DNA from: Lycocorax pyrrhopterus obiensis | Lineage: Eukaryota > Chordata > Aves > Passeriformes > Paradisaeidae | NCBI GenBank assembly: GCA_014706295.1 | Contig: JACSVZ010000001.1 | Location: 42,808,383-42,872,382 of the forward strand | Length of the DNA stretch: 64,000 nt | Reading direction: 5' to 3' | Part shown: positions 11,713-23,878 of the stretch, piece after piece | How the letters are laid out: each line of letters starts with the position of its first letter | Numbering within the stretch: position 1 is the stretch's first letter | Notes under the pieces: generated by a model | Databases searched by the model: none | What the model was told of the DNA's origin: nothing | Seen by the model: the letters and a program-made list of their open reading frames with translations, nothing else | Made by a program: the position numbers and the translations under genes

Positions 11713-12265
11713 TGTCATGATTTAACATGGCAGGCAGCTAAACACCACACACCCATTTTCTTGCATCCTGGCCTCAAACTGGGATAGGGAAACAATCAGA
11801 AAAAAAGAGTAAGATTTGTAGGTTGAGATAAAGACAGTTTAATAGGACATAAAATAACTATGACTGCCACTACTCCAACTAACAGCAACAACAGAATAAT
11901 TAGAATACACAAAAGAAGTGATGAACAACACAATTGCTCACCACTTCCTGACCAGTGCCCATCCTGACCCTGAGCAGTAGCTTCTGGCCAAGTTTCCCCC
12001 TAGTTTATATGCTGTCGTATCCTAGGGAATATTCCTTTTGGCCAGTGGGGCCAGCTGTCCTGGCTATGGCTCCTCCCAACTTCTTGTGCCCAGCAGCCTC
12101 CTCAGTGGCAGGGCAATATAAAAAGCTGAAGAGTCCTTGCCTTAGAGTAAGCACTACTTAGCAACAACTAAAACATCAGTGTGTTATTGTTCTCACTCCA
12201 ATAAACACAGCACTGTACAAGTTACTGGGAGGAAAATTAACTGTATCCATACTGACACCAGGACA
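11713..12265 (-). mobile_element. Complete ERVL-like solo LTR, minus strand
   Basis: Read on the minus strand, it starts TGTCCTGGTGTC and ends AAATCATGACA. The landmarks are in order: a U3 with GTTAATTTTCCTCCCAGTAA, TTGCTAAGTAGTGCTTACTC and CCAGGACAGCTGGCCCCACT; a TATA-like CATATAAACT (about 12003-12011 on plus); the poly(A) signal ATTAAA (11838-11843) in CTATTAAACTGTCTTTATCT; and a short U5. Its 553 bases suit a full LTR. The flanks CCCAA (11708-11712) and CACAA (12266-12270) are a 5-bp target duplication with one mismatch, as expected for an older ERVL insertion. No internal retroviral sequence is attached, so it is a solo LTR left by recombination. Confidence 0.88.
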
Positions 12266-12270
12266 CACAA

Positions 12271-12777
12271 CTAAATACAATCAGTCATCCGGTTATTCTT
12301 GACTTGTCTAGACTAATCATGAACTAGTTGTTCAAGTAGGCTTTTTATTGACAGATTTTTACCTTTACTGTCTGGTTGGTATAAAGTATCAAGGATTGTT
12401 CTCTTCTGTTTTCCCATGTTTTGGGTAAGAATAAATGAGGTTGTACTTTTCTGAACTACTTAACTTTCTTTAAACATTTTACCAACTGCACCTTATAGCA
12501 TTCATAAGGTTGGTTCCTGGACCTTTTGCATCCATTCCCTGTCAAACTCACATCATCTTCCTCACAGTGGAAACAGGAGAACTATTTCTTGGAAATTCCA
12601 GACCAAACAGGGAAGCATAAATAAGCCCTCCTTGCCTTAAATATCCATAAGAAAATGTGTGCTTACTCCTATATGCATCCATAAACGCATGTAACAATAT
12701 TATTATTGTTAGTAATTTCATCCCTGTGTATAAACACCTACAGTAGTTTCACCATGCTTTGTACTTCCTCTCAGTTG
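12271..12777. other. AT-rich stretch, nothing recognised
   Basis: No gene or repeat family was recognised between the ERVL-like solo LTR and the CR1 that follows. Confidence 0.5.
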
Positions 12778-12814
12778 ATACAATCACAGAATCACAAAGA
12801 AAATGCTGAGTTGG
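12778..12814 (-). repeat. CR1 LINE tail, minus strand (split by an LTR)
   Basis: CAATCACAGAATCACAAAGA is the reversed CR1 tail. It leads into GCTGAGTTGG, where an LTR interrupts it. The same CR1 resumes at 13391 with AGTTGGAAGGAACCCTCAAG, so 12778-12814 and 13391-13570 are one copy. The last six bases are the target duplication of the LTR. Confidence 0.88.
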
Positions 12815-13390
12815 TGTCACTGCCCTGGGAGATGGGTCAGCCTCGGGGGGTGTTCGCCCCTGCACCGGAGGCAGCAATCACCTTCCCGCAGTGGCACTGA
12901 GAAGTGTCACTTCCCGGCGGCCGCTTGGAACGGGCTGCACTGGCTTGGTATCAGCAGGCGCACCCAAAGTGAGGGGACCAGGTGGTCTCAGCCTCTCAGG
13001 AATTCCAGAGGCAAAAGAGGCAAGGGAGAGGACCAGTCCGAGTAATCCTTCCGAGTTTATTGTCCCGAAAGCTGTGGGGATGAACTGGCCGACGAAATCA
13101 GGGGGCACTCAGGTTTTGAACCGGGGTGGCCCCGAACAAACAACCAATAGGAAACAAAGCCGGCGGAGGATCCCAGGGACACAGAACCAATGGCCAGGTT
13201 ACAGAGGAGGGAATTTACAGAACAAACCTATGAACAACCAAACTTAACAGAACTTTCTGGAGAAGTGGTGTGGGCTCAGAACCGGGTCTCGCCCACGGAC
13301 TGGTCCTCGCTCTCCGAGTCGTCTGCCCATTGGGCAAGCATGCCGTGACAGACAGCGGGCGGACCCCGAGTGGTCCGAGGCACCCCAACA
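12815..13390 (-). mobile_element. GC-rich ERVK-like solo LTR nested in CR1, minus strand
   Basis: This 576-bp element is flanked by a perfect 6-bp duplication, AGTTGG, at 12809-12814 and 13391-13396. Six bases is the duplication length of ERVK (betaretrovirus-like) insertions. On the minus strand it begins TGTTGGGGTGCC and ends CAGTGACA, and carries AATAAA (13056-13061 on plus) plus several ATTGG/CCAAT motifs. It is far richer in GC and CpG than its surroundings. The exact duplication and CpG retention suggest a fairly young insertion, later than the CR1 it splits. No gag, pol or env sequence remains. Confidence 0.92.
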
Positions 13391-13570
13391 AGTTGGAAGG
13401 AACCCTCAAGGATCACTGAGTCCAACTCCTGCCCTGCATAGCACCGTTCCCCAAGAACCACACCATGCGCCTGAGAACATTGTCCAAACACTTCTTGAAC
13501 TCTGTCAGGCTTGTCTTTCAATTCAGCACTTCAGCAGCCCAGAATTTTCTCTTCATATCTAAAGCCAAAC
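13391..13570 (-). repeat. CR1 LINE, minus strand (continuation after LTR)
   Basis: AGTTGGAAGGAACCCTCAAG, GTCCAACTCCTGCCCTGCAT, then CACACCATGCGCCTGAGAAC and TTGTCCAAACACTTCTTGAA are standard reverse-strand CR1 blocks. After GAACTCTGTCAGGCTT the match becomes patchy, and it fades near 13570. Confidence 0.9.
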
Positions 13571-14931
13571 CACACAACATGTTAAGTCTCTATGAAAGTT
13601 GTCTAATAAAATAATGGAATGAATGAGTGTTGTCTCCAAATAGCCCGATCGTACTATTTTTCAACTAGTCATTCTGATACTGTCAAAATATTCCATCTGC
13701 TTTCTAAACTTGGTGAACAGTTTGGAAGAAAATATGTCTAGTTTACCTGATACTAGCAATATTTTAAATAAAATTATATGAAATGCCTCCTTTCTTCCAT
13801 GTAACTTGCAAGATATAAGAGTCGTCTTTTTTTTTTCTCCTATTATTTTATTTTATTTTTTCCTGCTCATACAGCTTGAAAGTCATTGAGTTATTTATCA
13901 TTCACTTACTGAGTTTCAGTTGTGGGAATCAGTCTACCTTTTTTTTTTTTGTAATAAAATGGAGAAGTGTATTAGATTGGTTTAGATTAGATAGATGGCA
14001 TGCACCTGACTGTGTAGAGAATAATTTGGATGTGACTTTGTTTGATCTAAATGAAGTGAATGTACTTACCTTGATCAATCAGACTGAATAATAATCATGC
14101 ACTTTACAGTGACTAAAATCAGTTTTCCCAGAACAGCACCATGTGATTTCATCCTCCAAACCAGACTGGGAAAAATGCTCCGCTGCTCTTACACCTGACA
14201 ACTTTACTTTCCCATGTTCAATTTTGCAAAGCTCAGAAAGAATTCTGGAAGTTGTCTGTCTCATGAAATATTAACTAGGTCTCTCTCCAGGAAAATTTTT
14301 CCACTATAATGTTCCAAAAGAGTGCAAAATAAAATGGACAAGGAAAACACAGTGACTTGAATAAACAATCATATTCACTAGAGATTGCTTATAGGCACAT
14401 GTGGTACAATAAATTTTACTTTACACTCAATTTAAATAAATGATAGCTGTTGTAGAGGAGGAAGAAACTGTCCTACAGTATTGACCTAATGCATAAGCCT
14501 GATCTTAAATTGCTCTGAATTTAAATAGCGTTTACTTTGGGGCTTACTTTAAATTTTATTCTGACAAAACACCGAACAAAAGCACATATTCTAGTAAGAA
14601 ATGTTTCAAGGAAGGAAGGTTTACCAAATGCCAGCTCAAGCCTCATTAAAATATGTGTATGAAAAACAAGCAAACTCATAATATAAAATTTACCTTTCCC
14701 CAAAATGCACATTAAAACATTTATAAATATTAAAAATTGATGATATGTGTTAGGAATTGATACCTGGCACAACCCCATATTTTGTAGACAATTCTAGATG
14801 ATGTAAGCAGGAATTGTTACAGCTAAAATAATGATGATGATTAAATTACTCATTTAAGTAATTATTTAGTTATTATTTATTAACATTTTTATTAACTATT
14901 CTTTCCCCTTCCTGTTTCCTTCTCCTTTCAG
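13571..14931. other. AT-rich stretch, nothing recognised
   Basis: T-runs occur at 13827-13860 and 13939-13951. An AT-rich patch rich in TAATAATGATGATG and TTATTTATT units lies at about 14827-14890. No gene was recognised. Confidence 0.5.
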
Positions 14932-15136
14932 CCTTTTCCTGATGAACACCTCTCTTTTTCATGGGGAAACATTACAAACAAGAGCACTTACAGCAATACC
15001 ATCAGTACCAACACTTAAAATAACAGCATCACTTAATGAACAGCTGAAGAGACCCAGTGGTACCAGACTGGTATATCAAGAAGATGCTTACATTTTACAG
15101 AACTGTTTTCTCCTAAAGTGTCCTAAAGTGCTGTAG
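14932..15136 (+). other. Candidate last exon with a very strong acceptor
   Basis: A pyrimidine tract of about 30 bases (14900-14929) ends in CAG at 14929-14931. From 14933 a reading frame stays open for 67 codons to a TAG at 15134-15136. The peptide starts LFLMNTSLFH and ends LLKCPKVL; it has no recognisable domain, signal or membrane segment. No matching donor was found inside it, so it would be a last coding exon, or an exon of a non-coding RNA. An open frame of this length is not rare by chance, so the case rests mainly on the acceptor. Confidence 0.18.
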
Positions 15137-18100
15137 TGTTAAAGTTTTTCAGTGATTGTTTTACTAATTATGCAGCCCTTTTTTATATTCTAAGACTTTT
15201 ATAAACCTCCTGTAAGTACATCCATTTCTTTAACAGGGTTTCGCTCAAAATGTGGAGAGAATTGTTCCCTTCCTTTTCCTTCTCCTGTACTGATACAGCC
15301 TACCCTACCACACCGGTGACATGCCCAGTGTCTAATAGCACATTTAGTGCAAATGCCATATCCAAAAGACAAAGCTGCCGTTCATGGAAAGTTAACATAA
15401 AGTCCTAATTCAAAACTCACTGAAGCACTGAAATCCCTGGAGAGATAAAGAAAAAGAAAAAAATACTGATTTCAGTGACCATGGAGAAAGCCAAGAAATG
15501 CAAAAAATGTATTCATTATAGTACTGCTGTATAGAACATTAAGGTACATTCATTGCAATGAATGCACGTAATGGACAATGAAAGCCCATAACAATACACT
15601 TAGCAGGGAGAACAGTTCTCACAGTGTAAGTGGGGTTGAGGGAGCAATTTGACAAAGGAGAAGGTCACATAGCAGATTATTATCAGCTTGCTCTTGCAAC
15701 ACAGAATGTTATTTAATACAACGCGCATGGTAGGTTGTGTCAGAACGAAGATTCTCTGATGTTAACAGAAAGAAATAAAAGTGAGAGATAGCAGAGAAGG
15801 TGGAGTTATACAGAGTGCTTCAAAAAGGGTGAATGTGAAATTAAATTAGGGTAGTCAGTGACAATATTGCAAAAAGATAAAAGAGAAGTTCCGAATGACA
15901 AAACAGAAGATAATTTTACTGTTGGCATGTCAGACTTCCAAAGATAGATGCTGATGGAAAGATCACAGTTCTTAAGACAGAAAATAGCTACACCATTGAG
16001 AGCTTTAGGTGTGATGCAATTTCCTCCCCCTGGTTTTGAAGGAGTTCTATGAGAAAATTATACCACATTCTACCAAGGGCCTGATATGATGAATGACAAA
16101 TGAAGCAAATTATAGATAACACCAAGTTCTTGATTCTTGGAGTAAAATATTCAAATAGAGATTTAAGTTTTCTGTAAGACCTGACATTTAAGACTGCAGA
16201 TTTTGTTGAGTAGCTAATTTCCCTATGTAATATAAATGAAGACCTCAAATTCCACACATTGTGCAAGAAACTGCCTTTTAGGTGAAGGCAGAGATATATC
16301 AGAAATCCCAGTGTCCCGTAGGGCTGTCAGTGTACGTGTTTGTGTTGTGTACACTTTTATCTCTTCAAGAGCCAGGGATGGTAAGTGCACCACGGGTGCC
16401 AGCTGACTAAACAGGCTGTGGTGATGGCTGACGTGTTCACTCTGACTTGACAATGAAGTAGTTAGAATGACTTATCACTGAAGGATTCCTACATCTACAA
16501 GCCATGAGGGTCCAATTTCACGTCTTTTAAGATCTGTGAGTGTTCTCATTAACCTAATTTTTCCAGCTGCAACCTATCCCATTCTACAATGGGGATACTG
16601 TGCTTTTCTAGGTCTGAAGTGCTGCTCCTGCAAGCAGTTGCTACCAGGGAAAGTGGCACTGAGAACAAAACCAAGCGTTGATTTTTAGCTGGTTGAATTT
16701 CCAGGGGATCAACAAACTGGTCTGCCTCACTGCTTGCTTAGCCAAAATGCAGGAGGGGGAGGGAATGTGCTGTTACAGACATGGAGGAGGGTGGCACTTT
16801 CAGCATGACACTGTCCCACGTGGGCTTGAGGCATTCAGGGAGCCTCACTGCCAGTGGGGACGGGAAGAGAGCAGAGCACACTCTCTCATGTTGAAAAAGT
16901 AGGGAAAGGAAAACAGAGCAATTGAGGTAAATAGTACAACTGAATAAAACAGCAAAGCAAATGCCAGAAGTTGGTGTATTTGAACAACGTTTTTAACAAT
17001 AAAATTTGTGTTACGCTTTATTGAAGAGTAACTACATAAGACAGCACATGTATGATGGGTGGATAGTTACCAGGAATAACTGGTATGGCTGCATAAGCAC
17101 AAAAGATAATGTGACACAACTTGAAATCTTTTGGTAAGGAAGCCTTGCAGAGAAAAAGGAACAAAAGGAAAAAAATCTGTTTTCTTCATGTTTGTACATC
17201 AGAAATCGAGACATATCTGCAGTGATACATATCTTGCTATATTCTGATAAGAGAATAAAAGGAAAGGCAGAGAATAGAGATTTCCTTTTACGGTGTAACA
17301 GAGGCATACAGAACCAGTGTAGGGGAATCTATGAGTATGAAGATACACCAGTATTTGTACCAGATCCATGAACTGTTACTACCTGAGAGTCTTGTGTTTC
17401 GTTATGATTTGAAAATCAATAGTATTTGTTGACTTTGTTTGATATATTAAAGAATAAAATCACATTATGTTAATTTCGCATACTGTGCTGATAGCACTTA
17501 TTTTCTACTAAAGAAATGCTTATAGTGACAAAAGTGTTAAGCTATAGTTTTTACACATAAGATGGACAACATATAACAGCACTGATGCTATGTAGTTTTT
17601 AATGAAGCAGGTGCATGCACATCATTTGGATATGTGACAAATCGGAAGTCATATTAAAAAAAAAAAAAGTAGTAATATTTTTCAGATGTTGTATGAAAGG
17701 GTAGCTGTCTTGGAAGTCCTAAGGTAGTGTATATTCTGTGTAATAATCCATGTCTTTGTATTTTTCCACTTGCTTCTAACTTCTGTCTTTACAATCAGAA
17801 TGAAATTTTCCTTCTAAATGGCACTTGAAAGAGAAAATATTTAAAACAAAAAAAGGAAGAAAAGCTCACAAACACTACATACCTTCATTGTTTGCAAACA
17901 CCACATTTTGTTTTAAATTTCATTTTTTTAGAATCTCATAAAGACAGATATGTATCAGCAGAAAAACAGAGTAAGACTGAAAGTAAATGATGCAGATAAT
18001 AGTGATTTGGAATTTCTCTGCAAAATTTAAACTGTCCTCATTGCTAGACCCAGATGTTTTCGGAACCAGGAAACTGTATTATAAAACAAACAACTTGATG

Positions 18101-19087
18101 GAAAGGTATCCTTAGCTAGATTTATTAGAAAGATCTTTAATGTTGTGCCATGTGGTCACTTGGCTCTTCCAAGAAGCACAGATCAGGGAATGAATGTACT
18201 GAAGTGTGCTGAGCAGTGGAAAAATTGATGCCACCCTGGAGAAAGAAATGCTTTCAGTGTTTTTCACCAGTGTCACTTGTGATGCATTTCCAGGTAGTCC
18301 ATTTTGACCCAGTATGATTTCAATCAAATCAGGGATCTCCATTTAACCTGCTGTTTAGAGGAATCTCTAGCCATCTTGTTTACACAAGAAGGAGAGAATT
18401 TATAGGGTTCACCATATTATCTAACACAGCTTGCTTGTCTCTATATATTCTGTGCAGGAAACACAAACAAAAGGAGTCACAAACGTTTTAAAAGCCTTTG
18501 CTCAAGTAAACAGAAAATAGGCAAAACACACTGCTTAAGATGTTGGGCAACTCAACAAAAATTTCCTTTTTACCTAAAAATAAGATGATATAAGGTTTTT
18601 TTTTACCTATCATCCAAAGAGAAATGTTTTTATTGCAGCATTTTCTGTCAGAATTTTGTGCTTCTCTTTTGTTAGGGAGCTATAGGATTTCGTGGTTGCT
18701 TTTTACAGGAGTTTGGATTATGAAGTATAATACATATGCTAAATTCACCCTCAAAATATTAAATATAGTCTTACCTGCTCTTTAAAAGCTGTTAGACCTT
18801 ATTTTGTATTATTTAAATGTCTTTTTTATTGCAATATGTTCTTTCAGTGCCATGTTACCTGATATCTTGCAACATTAGCCCGCCACTGTAGATACTAAAG
18901 GGAAAACCTTAAAAGTTGCCAGCAAATTCTTATTAAGAGGCTTATCCTGCCTCTGAAAGCAGCAGAAAAAGGAAAATGGAGGTTTACTCCCTTCTTTGAC
19001 AGTGTAAATATGTAAAGAAAATAAAAGTTACTGTTGCCTGTAAAATGTCATTAGCTTTAAAATCAAGGAAATAATTATTTTGATCAA
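15137..19087. other. AT-rich stretch, nothing recognised
   Basis: No gene or clear repeat was recognised. A slightly GC-richer patch at about 16560-16900 contains CCCATTCTACAATGGGGATA, which is faintly reminiscent of an old MIR-like core but too weak to call. A 12-base A-run lies at about 17656. Confidence 0.5.
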
Positions 19088-19307
19088 GTGGGGATTGGTC
19101 TACTCTGCCATGTCTCAAGTAAAAGGACAAGAGGAAATGGCCTAAGTTGCACTAAGGGAGGTTCAGGTTAGACATTAGAAAAAAAAATCACTGGAAGAGT
19201 GTTAGACATTGGAATAAATTACCTGAGCATGTGGTGGAGTCACTGTTTCTGGGTGTTCAAGAATTGCCAGGATGTGGCACTTGGGCATATGGTTTAGGGG
19301 TGAATAT
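19088..19307 (+). repeat. CR1 LINE fragment, plus strand, 3' end missing
   Basis: GTCTCAAGTAAAAGGACAAG, GGAAATGGCCTAAGTTGCAC, GGAGGTTCAGGTTAGACATT and TGTGGTGGAGTCACTGTTTC are the standard CR1 region before the tail. The copy stops at GGTTTAGGGGTGAATATG, where a pyrimidine tract begins. The expected final 90 or so bases of CR1 were not found further on. Confidence 0.9.
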
Positions 19308-19410
19308 GTCTCCTCTCCTCCTTCCTCTTCTCCTTCCTCTTCTTCCTTTTGTCGTCTTTACTTTCCTTGCCTTTTCTTGCTTTGCCTCGCCTCCTCCCTT
19401 CACTTCACCT
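19307..19410. repeat. Polypyrimidine tract
   Basis: About 95 bases of CTCCTCTCC/CTTCCTCTT-like sequence on the plus strand begin exactly where the CR1 stops and run to the LTR-like block at about 19400. On the minus strand it is a purine tract directly after the end of that LTR. Confidence 0.75.
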
Positions 19411-19885
19411 ATTATTCACCAAATATGCAAGCAGGACGGGGAGCTAGGACAGATGCTCCCTGAGCTTCTTTATTATTTTATCAGTCTCATTTACAGAGCT
19501 GAGACATTAGAGGTGATACAAGCTTGCTTTGCCAAAGGCATCCGAGGACTTCCTGGTTACAGAGCATTCTTAAAAGTTTTTCCACCAATAGCAGATATTC
19601 TAAGAGTTAGAGAAAGCTGTTTTAACCAATCTTCTATAATGCACGTACTTCCGTTATACACAATACTTGCTTGTTTCATACGTTATAACAATGCACAGTA
19701 TCCCATTATAAAGCTTAACCTTATCTATCTTGCTAAGCATATTTTTTGCAACACTAAAAGCTGTCTCAGCTAGGCCTAGAGACTCTAACCATTGTTTTAA
19801 TGTCCTTGCTCTGTTGTATAATTGTATCTTCTTTAATATTTTCTCAGCCAAAGCTTTTCTCTAAAATCTTCTGCTTTATTCTTAA
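19400..19885 (-). mobile_element. ERV LTR (family uncertain), minus strand
   Basis: Read on the minus strand, the region shows LTR order: a TATA-like CTTTATAATGGG (19707-19713 on plus), a middle part with GGTGGAAAAACTTTTAAG and CCAGGAAGTCCTCGGATGCC, and AATAAAGAAGCTC (AATAAA at 19469-19474) near the end. This arrangement is typical of an endogenous retrovirus LTR. The TG and CA ends and a target duplication could not be fixed because pyrimidine tracts flank both sides. The 180-codon plus-strand ORF starting at 19231 is formed by CR1, tract and LTR together and is not a gene. Confidence 0.55.
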
Positions 19886-19924
19886 ATCTTGCTTTTGTTT
19901 CTCATGCTTTTAGAAGCCCTTCTA

Positions 19925-20090
19925 CCCTTTCTAGTATTTCCCACATTCACCCATCTCTCCCTTTCCCTATTTTGTTCTCTGCCCCATCCATTCTCTCAAT
20001 TTTCCTCTCTCTCCTTCTCTCCCTCTCTTCTATCCTGTCCTTCCCACCCCTCTCCTTCCTGCTCCCCCACCTCTCTCATTTGTCAACAGC
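19925..20090. repeat. Second polypyrimidine tract flanking the LTR
   Basis: A long C/T-rich run (TCTCTCC, CTTCTCTCC, CCTGTCCTTCC units) forms the other flank of the LTR-like element. With 19307-19410, it places homopyrimidine sequence on both sides of one LTR. Confidence 0.75.
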
Positions 20091-23000
20091 TGTTAATACA
20101 TGTCACAAAAAAATTTCCCTGAAGATATGGTAACTTTTATGGTAAGGAAGAAAACACATTGTCAACTGTACTTTTTTGCAGAGATAGGTCTCTAAATTGA
20201 GGCTTAAAACAAGCTGTTCCAATAAAAAATCTATTCCTTAGTAGGTATCATTAAATTCACATTATGTTTGTTATCCAAGTTGATCTTGACTGTTTAACAG
20301 AGAAGGCTTTTTGGAGACACGACACTGGGTAATGCAAATACCTCCCCTTGCTCATTTCTACTCTGTCCTAGTAAAACAATTATTCAATATAAAAAAAACT
20401 TCCCGCCACTAACTTTTATATTCTTTTTTTAAGAGGGATTATCCTTCAATAAGAGTAGTAGTAGTTGACAAAAATATGTCTAACAGAAATAAATGTTTTA
20501 TTTACCCTTTGAGCATTATTAGATGATATTTGTATAGTGATGTTTTCAGGAACACTTTTGTATTTAAAGTTGGCAAGCCATTAGCTCTTCTTCCTTCTCT
20601 CAAGGTATTAAACTAGAAATCACTCCAAGATATTATAACAGTTTTGGATTTCCATGTAGTCTTCTTTACTCTTCATTTCCATATCCAAGCAAATGGATTT
20701 TCTTGACTCAATATTTTGGAAAAGTTTAACTTCCGTATCTTCAATGATAAATGTGAATTGCAAATATTAATATCCTGTCACAAAAGCACTTAGAGTTATG
20801 ACATTTTTACATGCCTTTTTCATAGCAATTGATATTTCCCTAGAAGCAACACTGTTGGAATTTATGAGCTATTGAATGAAGAAAAATAGCCAGCGAATTA
20901 GCAGTAATATAGAATTACTGTTAGTTTTGCCAGTGGCAAATAGCATTTTCAGTACTGGCAACAGGCTCATTAGCCCTTGTATAAGGCATCTGTAATACTG
21001 AATCATATCCTGAGGCAGCATTACTTTGTAGTCTTGCTTCAAGCAGAACTTTATGAGCAAAAACCTTTTATTATTTCTGTTTTGTTTTTGTTGGTTGTGG
21101 TGGATTTGGTGCTTTTTATATTACATTTTGGAAAACAAAATCAGACATTCAGATCTTCAGATTGTTAGCCAATCTTGCTTGTCAGTTGCAAATAGTGTCT
21201 GAAACAAGCAAGAAACTCATCAATCCTTTGGAAATGTACTGCTAATGTAATATTTAATCCATTAAACATTATGGCTTTGTTAATTAATTTCATTAGCAAA
21301 GATCTAAAATGCACCAACCTTTCCTTTTATATCCAGACCATCTCCATTAATATCCCTTGAAAATGTTTGGGCTTTTTTGAATTTTACAGTTAGTAGCAGA
21401 AAGCTGAATTTATGTGTGTTCCTGTCCAATTGGGTTTGTAGCAAAGCTAATTGTTGGAAGCTGGAAGGCCAGGTTCCTGATTTTTTTTTCTTTTCCTGTT
21501 TCAATCATGGCCTCATGAATATAACCAATCCAAAGTCCTATTACCAGGTCATTACTGCTATGGGGCTGATACAGCTGCAGAGTTGGCCGGCTGTAATCAA
21601 CACATTGGAAAACAACTATGTTCATAGATATAGTTAGGTCAGTGCTTTTTATTTAGTCTCTAGACCTTGGAAAGGCATCACAATTTTTAACCTTTACGTT
21701 TATCATTAGTTTAATTTCCTTGCATAATAATAATCACCTTTCTAAGAACAATCTTAATAATCGTAATTATATTTGGAATTCCTTGTGTTCATAAAGGCAA
21801 TGTTCCTCCTATTGGTCCTGCTGGACACCTGAGGTAGGCATGATTCTTGTTATTTGCTATCCAAAATCTTCAGTACTTTATGTAATTTAGTCATCTAAGC
21901 TCTTTACAAAGAGAGTTGAGGATGTGCATCTCCAGGGGGCAATTCATTTCTCCTGTCATATAAGCTGATATCAAAATAACATGCACTGCAAATGTCTCTC
22001 AGATGACTAAGAGAGTGTTTGGACAAGCTTGGACCAAATACTTTTTTTTCGGAAGAGTGAGATTAGGTGAGATGACTCCTATATCTTTTACAAGCTCAAT
22101 TTGTTTTACATTTCCAGCAAGATCTTTGAAGAGGTATTCATTCAAAGATTTAAAAATACAAGTTTTGTTATGGTAGTTTTCTGTGAACAGTATGCTTCCT
22201 TTCAGCAAGGAAAAAACCAGTCCAAATCAGTTACATTTTGATATTTGGTGGAAAAGAAATATAAATTTTCCTTTTAGAATTGATTTCTCAAAGTCTTTGT
22301 TCAACAGCTCAAATTTTTAATCTATTGAATAACTCAGAATTAAGAGTCTTAACTTCACTGTTACCTAAGTTATTACTGCCTCTCTGAGAAAAAGGAGACA
22401 GAAAAAACCACTATAATTTAATATGATATTTCTTTTTTGTAACTATGGACCTTCTCACTCATTCATCTTTCAGGCATGCCAGTGAAAAGTCACATGCCTT
22501 TGAAAGTTTGTATACACTATTGATAGAACAGACAGGCTGCGTGGGTTGGGCTGCAACTTGTGCATTGGAGGAAGTCCAATTTAATGGTGTCTAGAAAGTC
22601 TTAGAGTAGTATGATCTAGTGTGCATAGGCCTGGGAGCCAGAAACCTTTTACACTGATCCTGTTATTCTAAGTTATTTTCAAAGGAAGTAGAGGATAAAA
22701 GTTCTTAAAACTTACTTTTATTTCTCAAAAACCTTTTAGTTGTAGTTGGGAGTAGGGGAATATTCTGATATTCTAAAATGTTCACTCATTCAGAATGCCC
22801 TAACATAGATGTAAATTGACATTCAAAGGTAGACAGAAACATCATCATGCTTTCAAAGTTTTAATTAAAACATGAAATATAAAACAGATCAGGAGGTATG
22901 GTACAAATCCTGAGTACCGACTAAATGCACACAGTGTTAAGGATTAAACATAATCTCCACCACAGACACACAATAAATAACTTCAATCATTTCATGGGAG

Positions 23001-23873
23001 GAACCACCAAGTGCTACGTACTTGTGTTTAAAGACTTAATCAGTTCAGTAAAATCCCAGACCCCACACATAACATTTTAGCAACTTCATACCTCTAGAAA
23101 TTAATAGGACTCCATATAACACGTTGCAAGTTATGGGCACAATCGTTTTCAATCTGTGCAAAAAAAAAATTGCTGTAACGTTCTTTGTGGCCCCCTGGAT
23201 GCTAGATTGGAGTAATTTCATAAATGTCTTTTTTCATCATTTAAACCTGGACCACGTGCCTCTATGGCATCAAGGAGGGAAGATAGCTTCTTCTCTTAGA
23301 GGTGATAAGAGGGAGTCTTACAGGAATTTTTATCTACTAGAGGCTGTCAGCACAAGAAACTAGCTATTGCTTACACTGCGCTATAGAATTTCTATTTCAA
23401 GTTGAGTCTTGCTATGAAAAAGGGAATATGAGATCTCACAATGTACATACTGTGTCATAAAGCATAGGGCAACATTAAAAGGGATATTTGAATTTGACAA
23501 ATTCAATTCTATTCAGAGACTCACTGTTTTGAAGCATTTTGAAAAAATGCGATACAGCCTGAAGGGCAGAGAAATAAACGGCAGAGCTAGGTTTGTTTTT
23601 AACCTCACAATCTGAGAGAGTCTTCATGCACATACATCATATAGCAAAGATATAATTTGGTGAAAAGCCAGTGTCAGGCTTTGATGCAAAGCCATTTCAA
23701 TCCAATGTGCCATAGATCACAAATCCTCAAGAGCATTTTCTTTAAACCATCTAGCAATGTTTGAGAAATGATAATTACTAATCTTCATGAAATGTAAATT
23801 TAATTTTGTCTTAGCATTTGATAGGTTTATGGGTCTTTTCTACAAGCCATTTTTTCTGAAACGTGTCAGACTG
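20091..23873. other. AT-rich stretch, nothing recognised
   Basis: No gene, RNA or repeat family could be supported. All reading frames are short. Confidence 0.5.
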
Positions 23874-23878
23874 ACAGT

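Noticed and set aside
16560..16900. Faint MIR-like core and GC-richer patch
   Set aside because: The match is about 20 bases of a common motif and no flanking SINE structure can be seen.
19231..19773. Longest ORF in the window, 180 codons, plus strand
   Set aside because: It runs through the end of a CR1, a pyrimidine tract and a minus-strand LTR, so its length is a by-product of repeat sequence. About one ORF this long is expected by chance in 64 kb.
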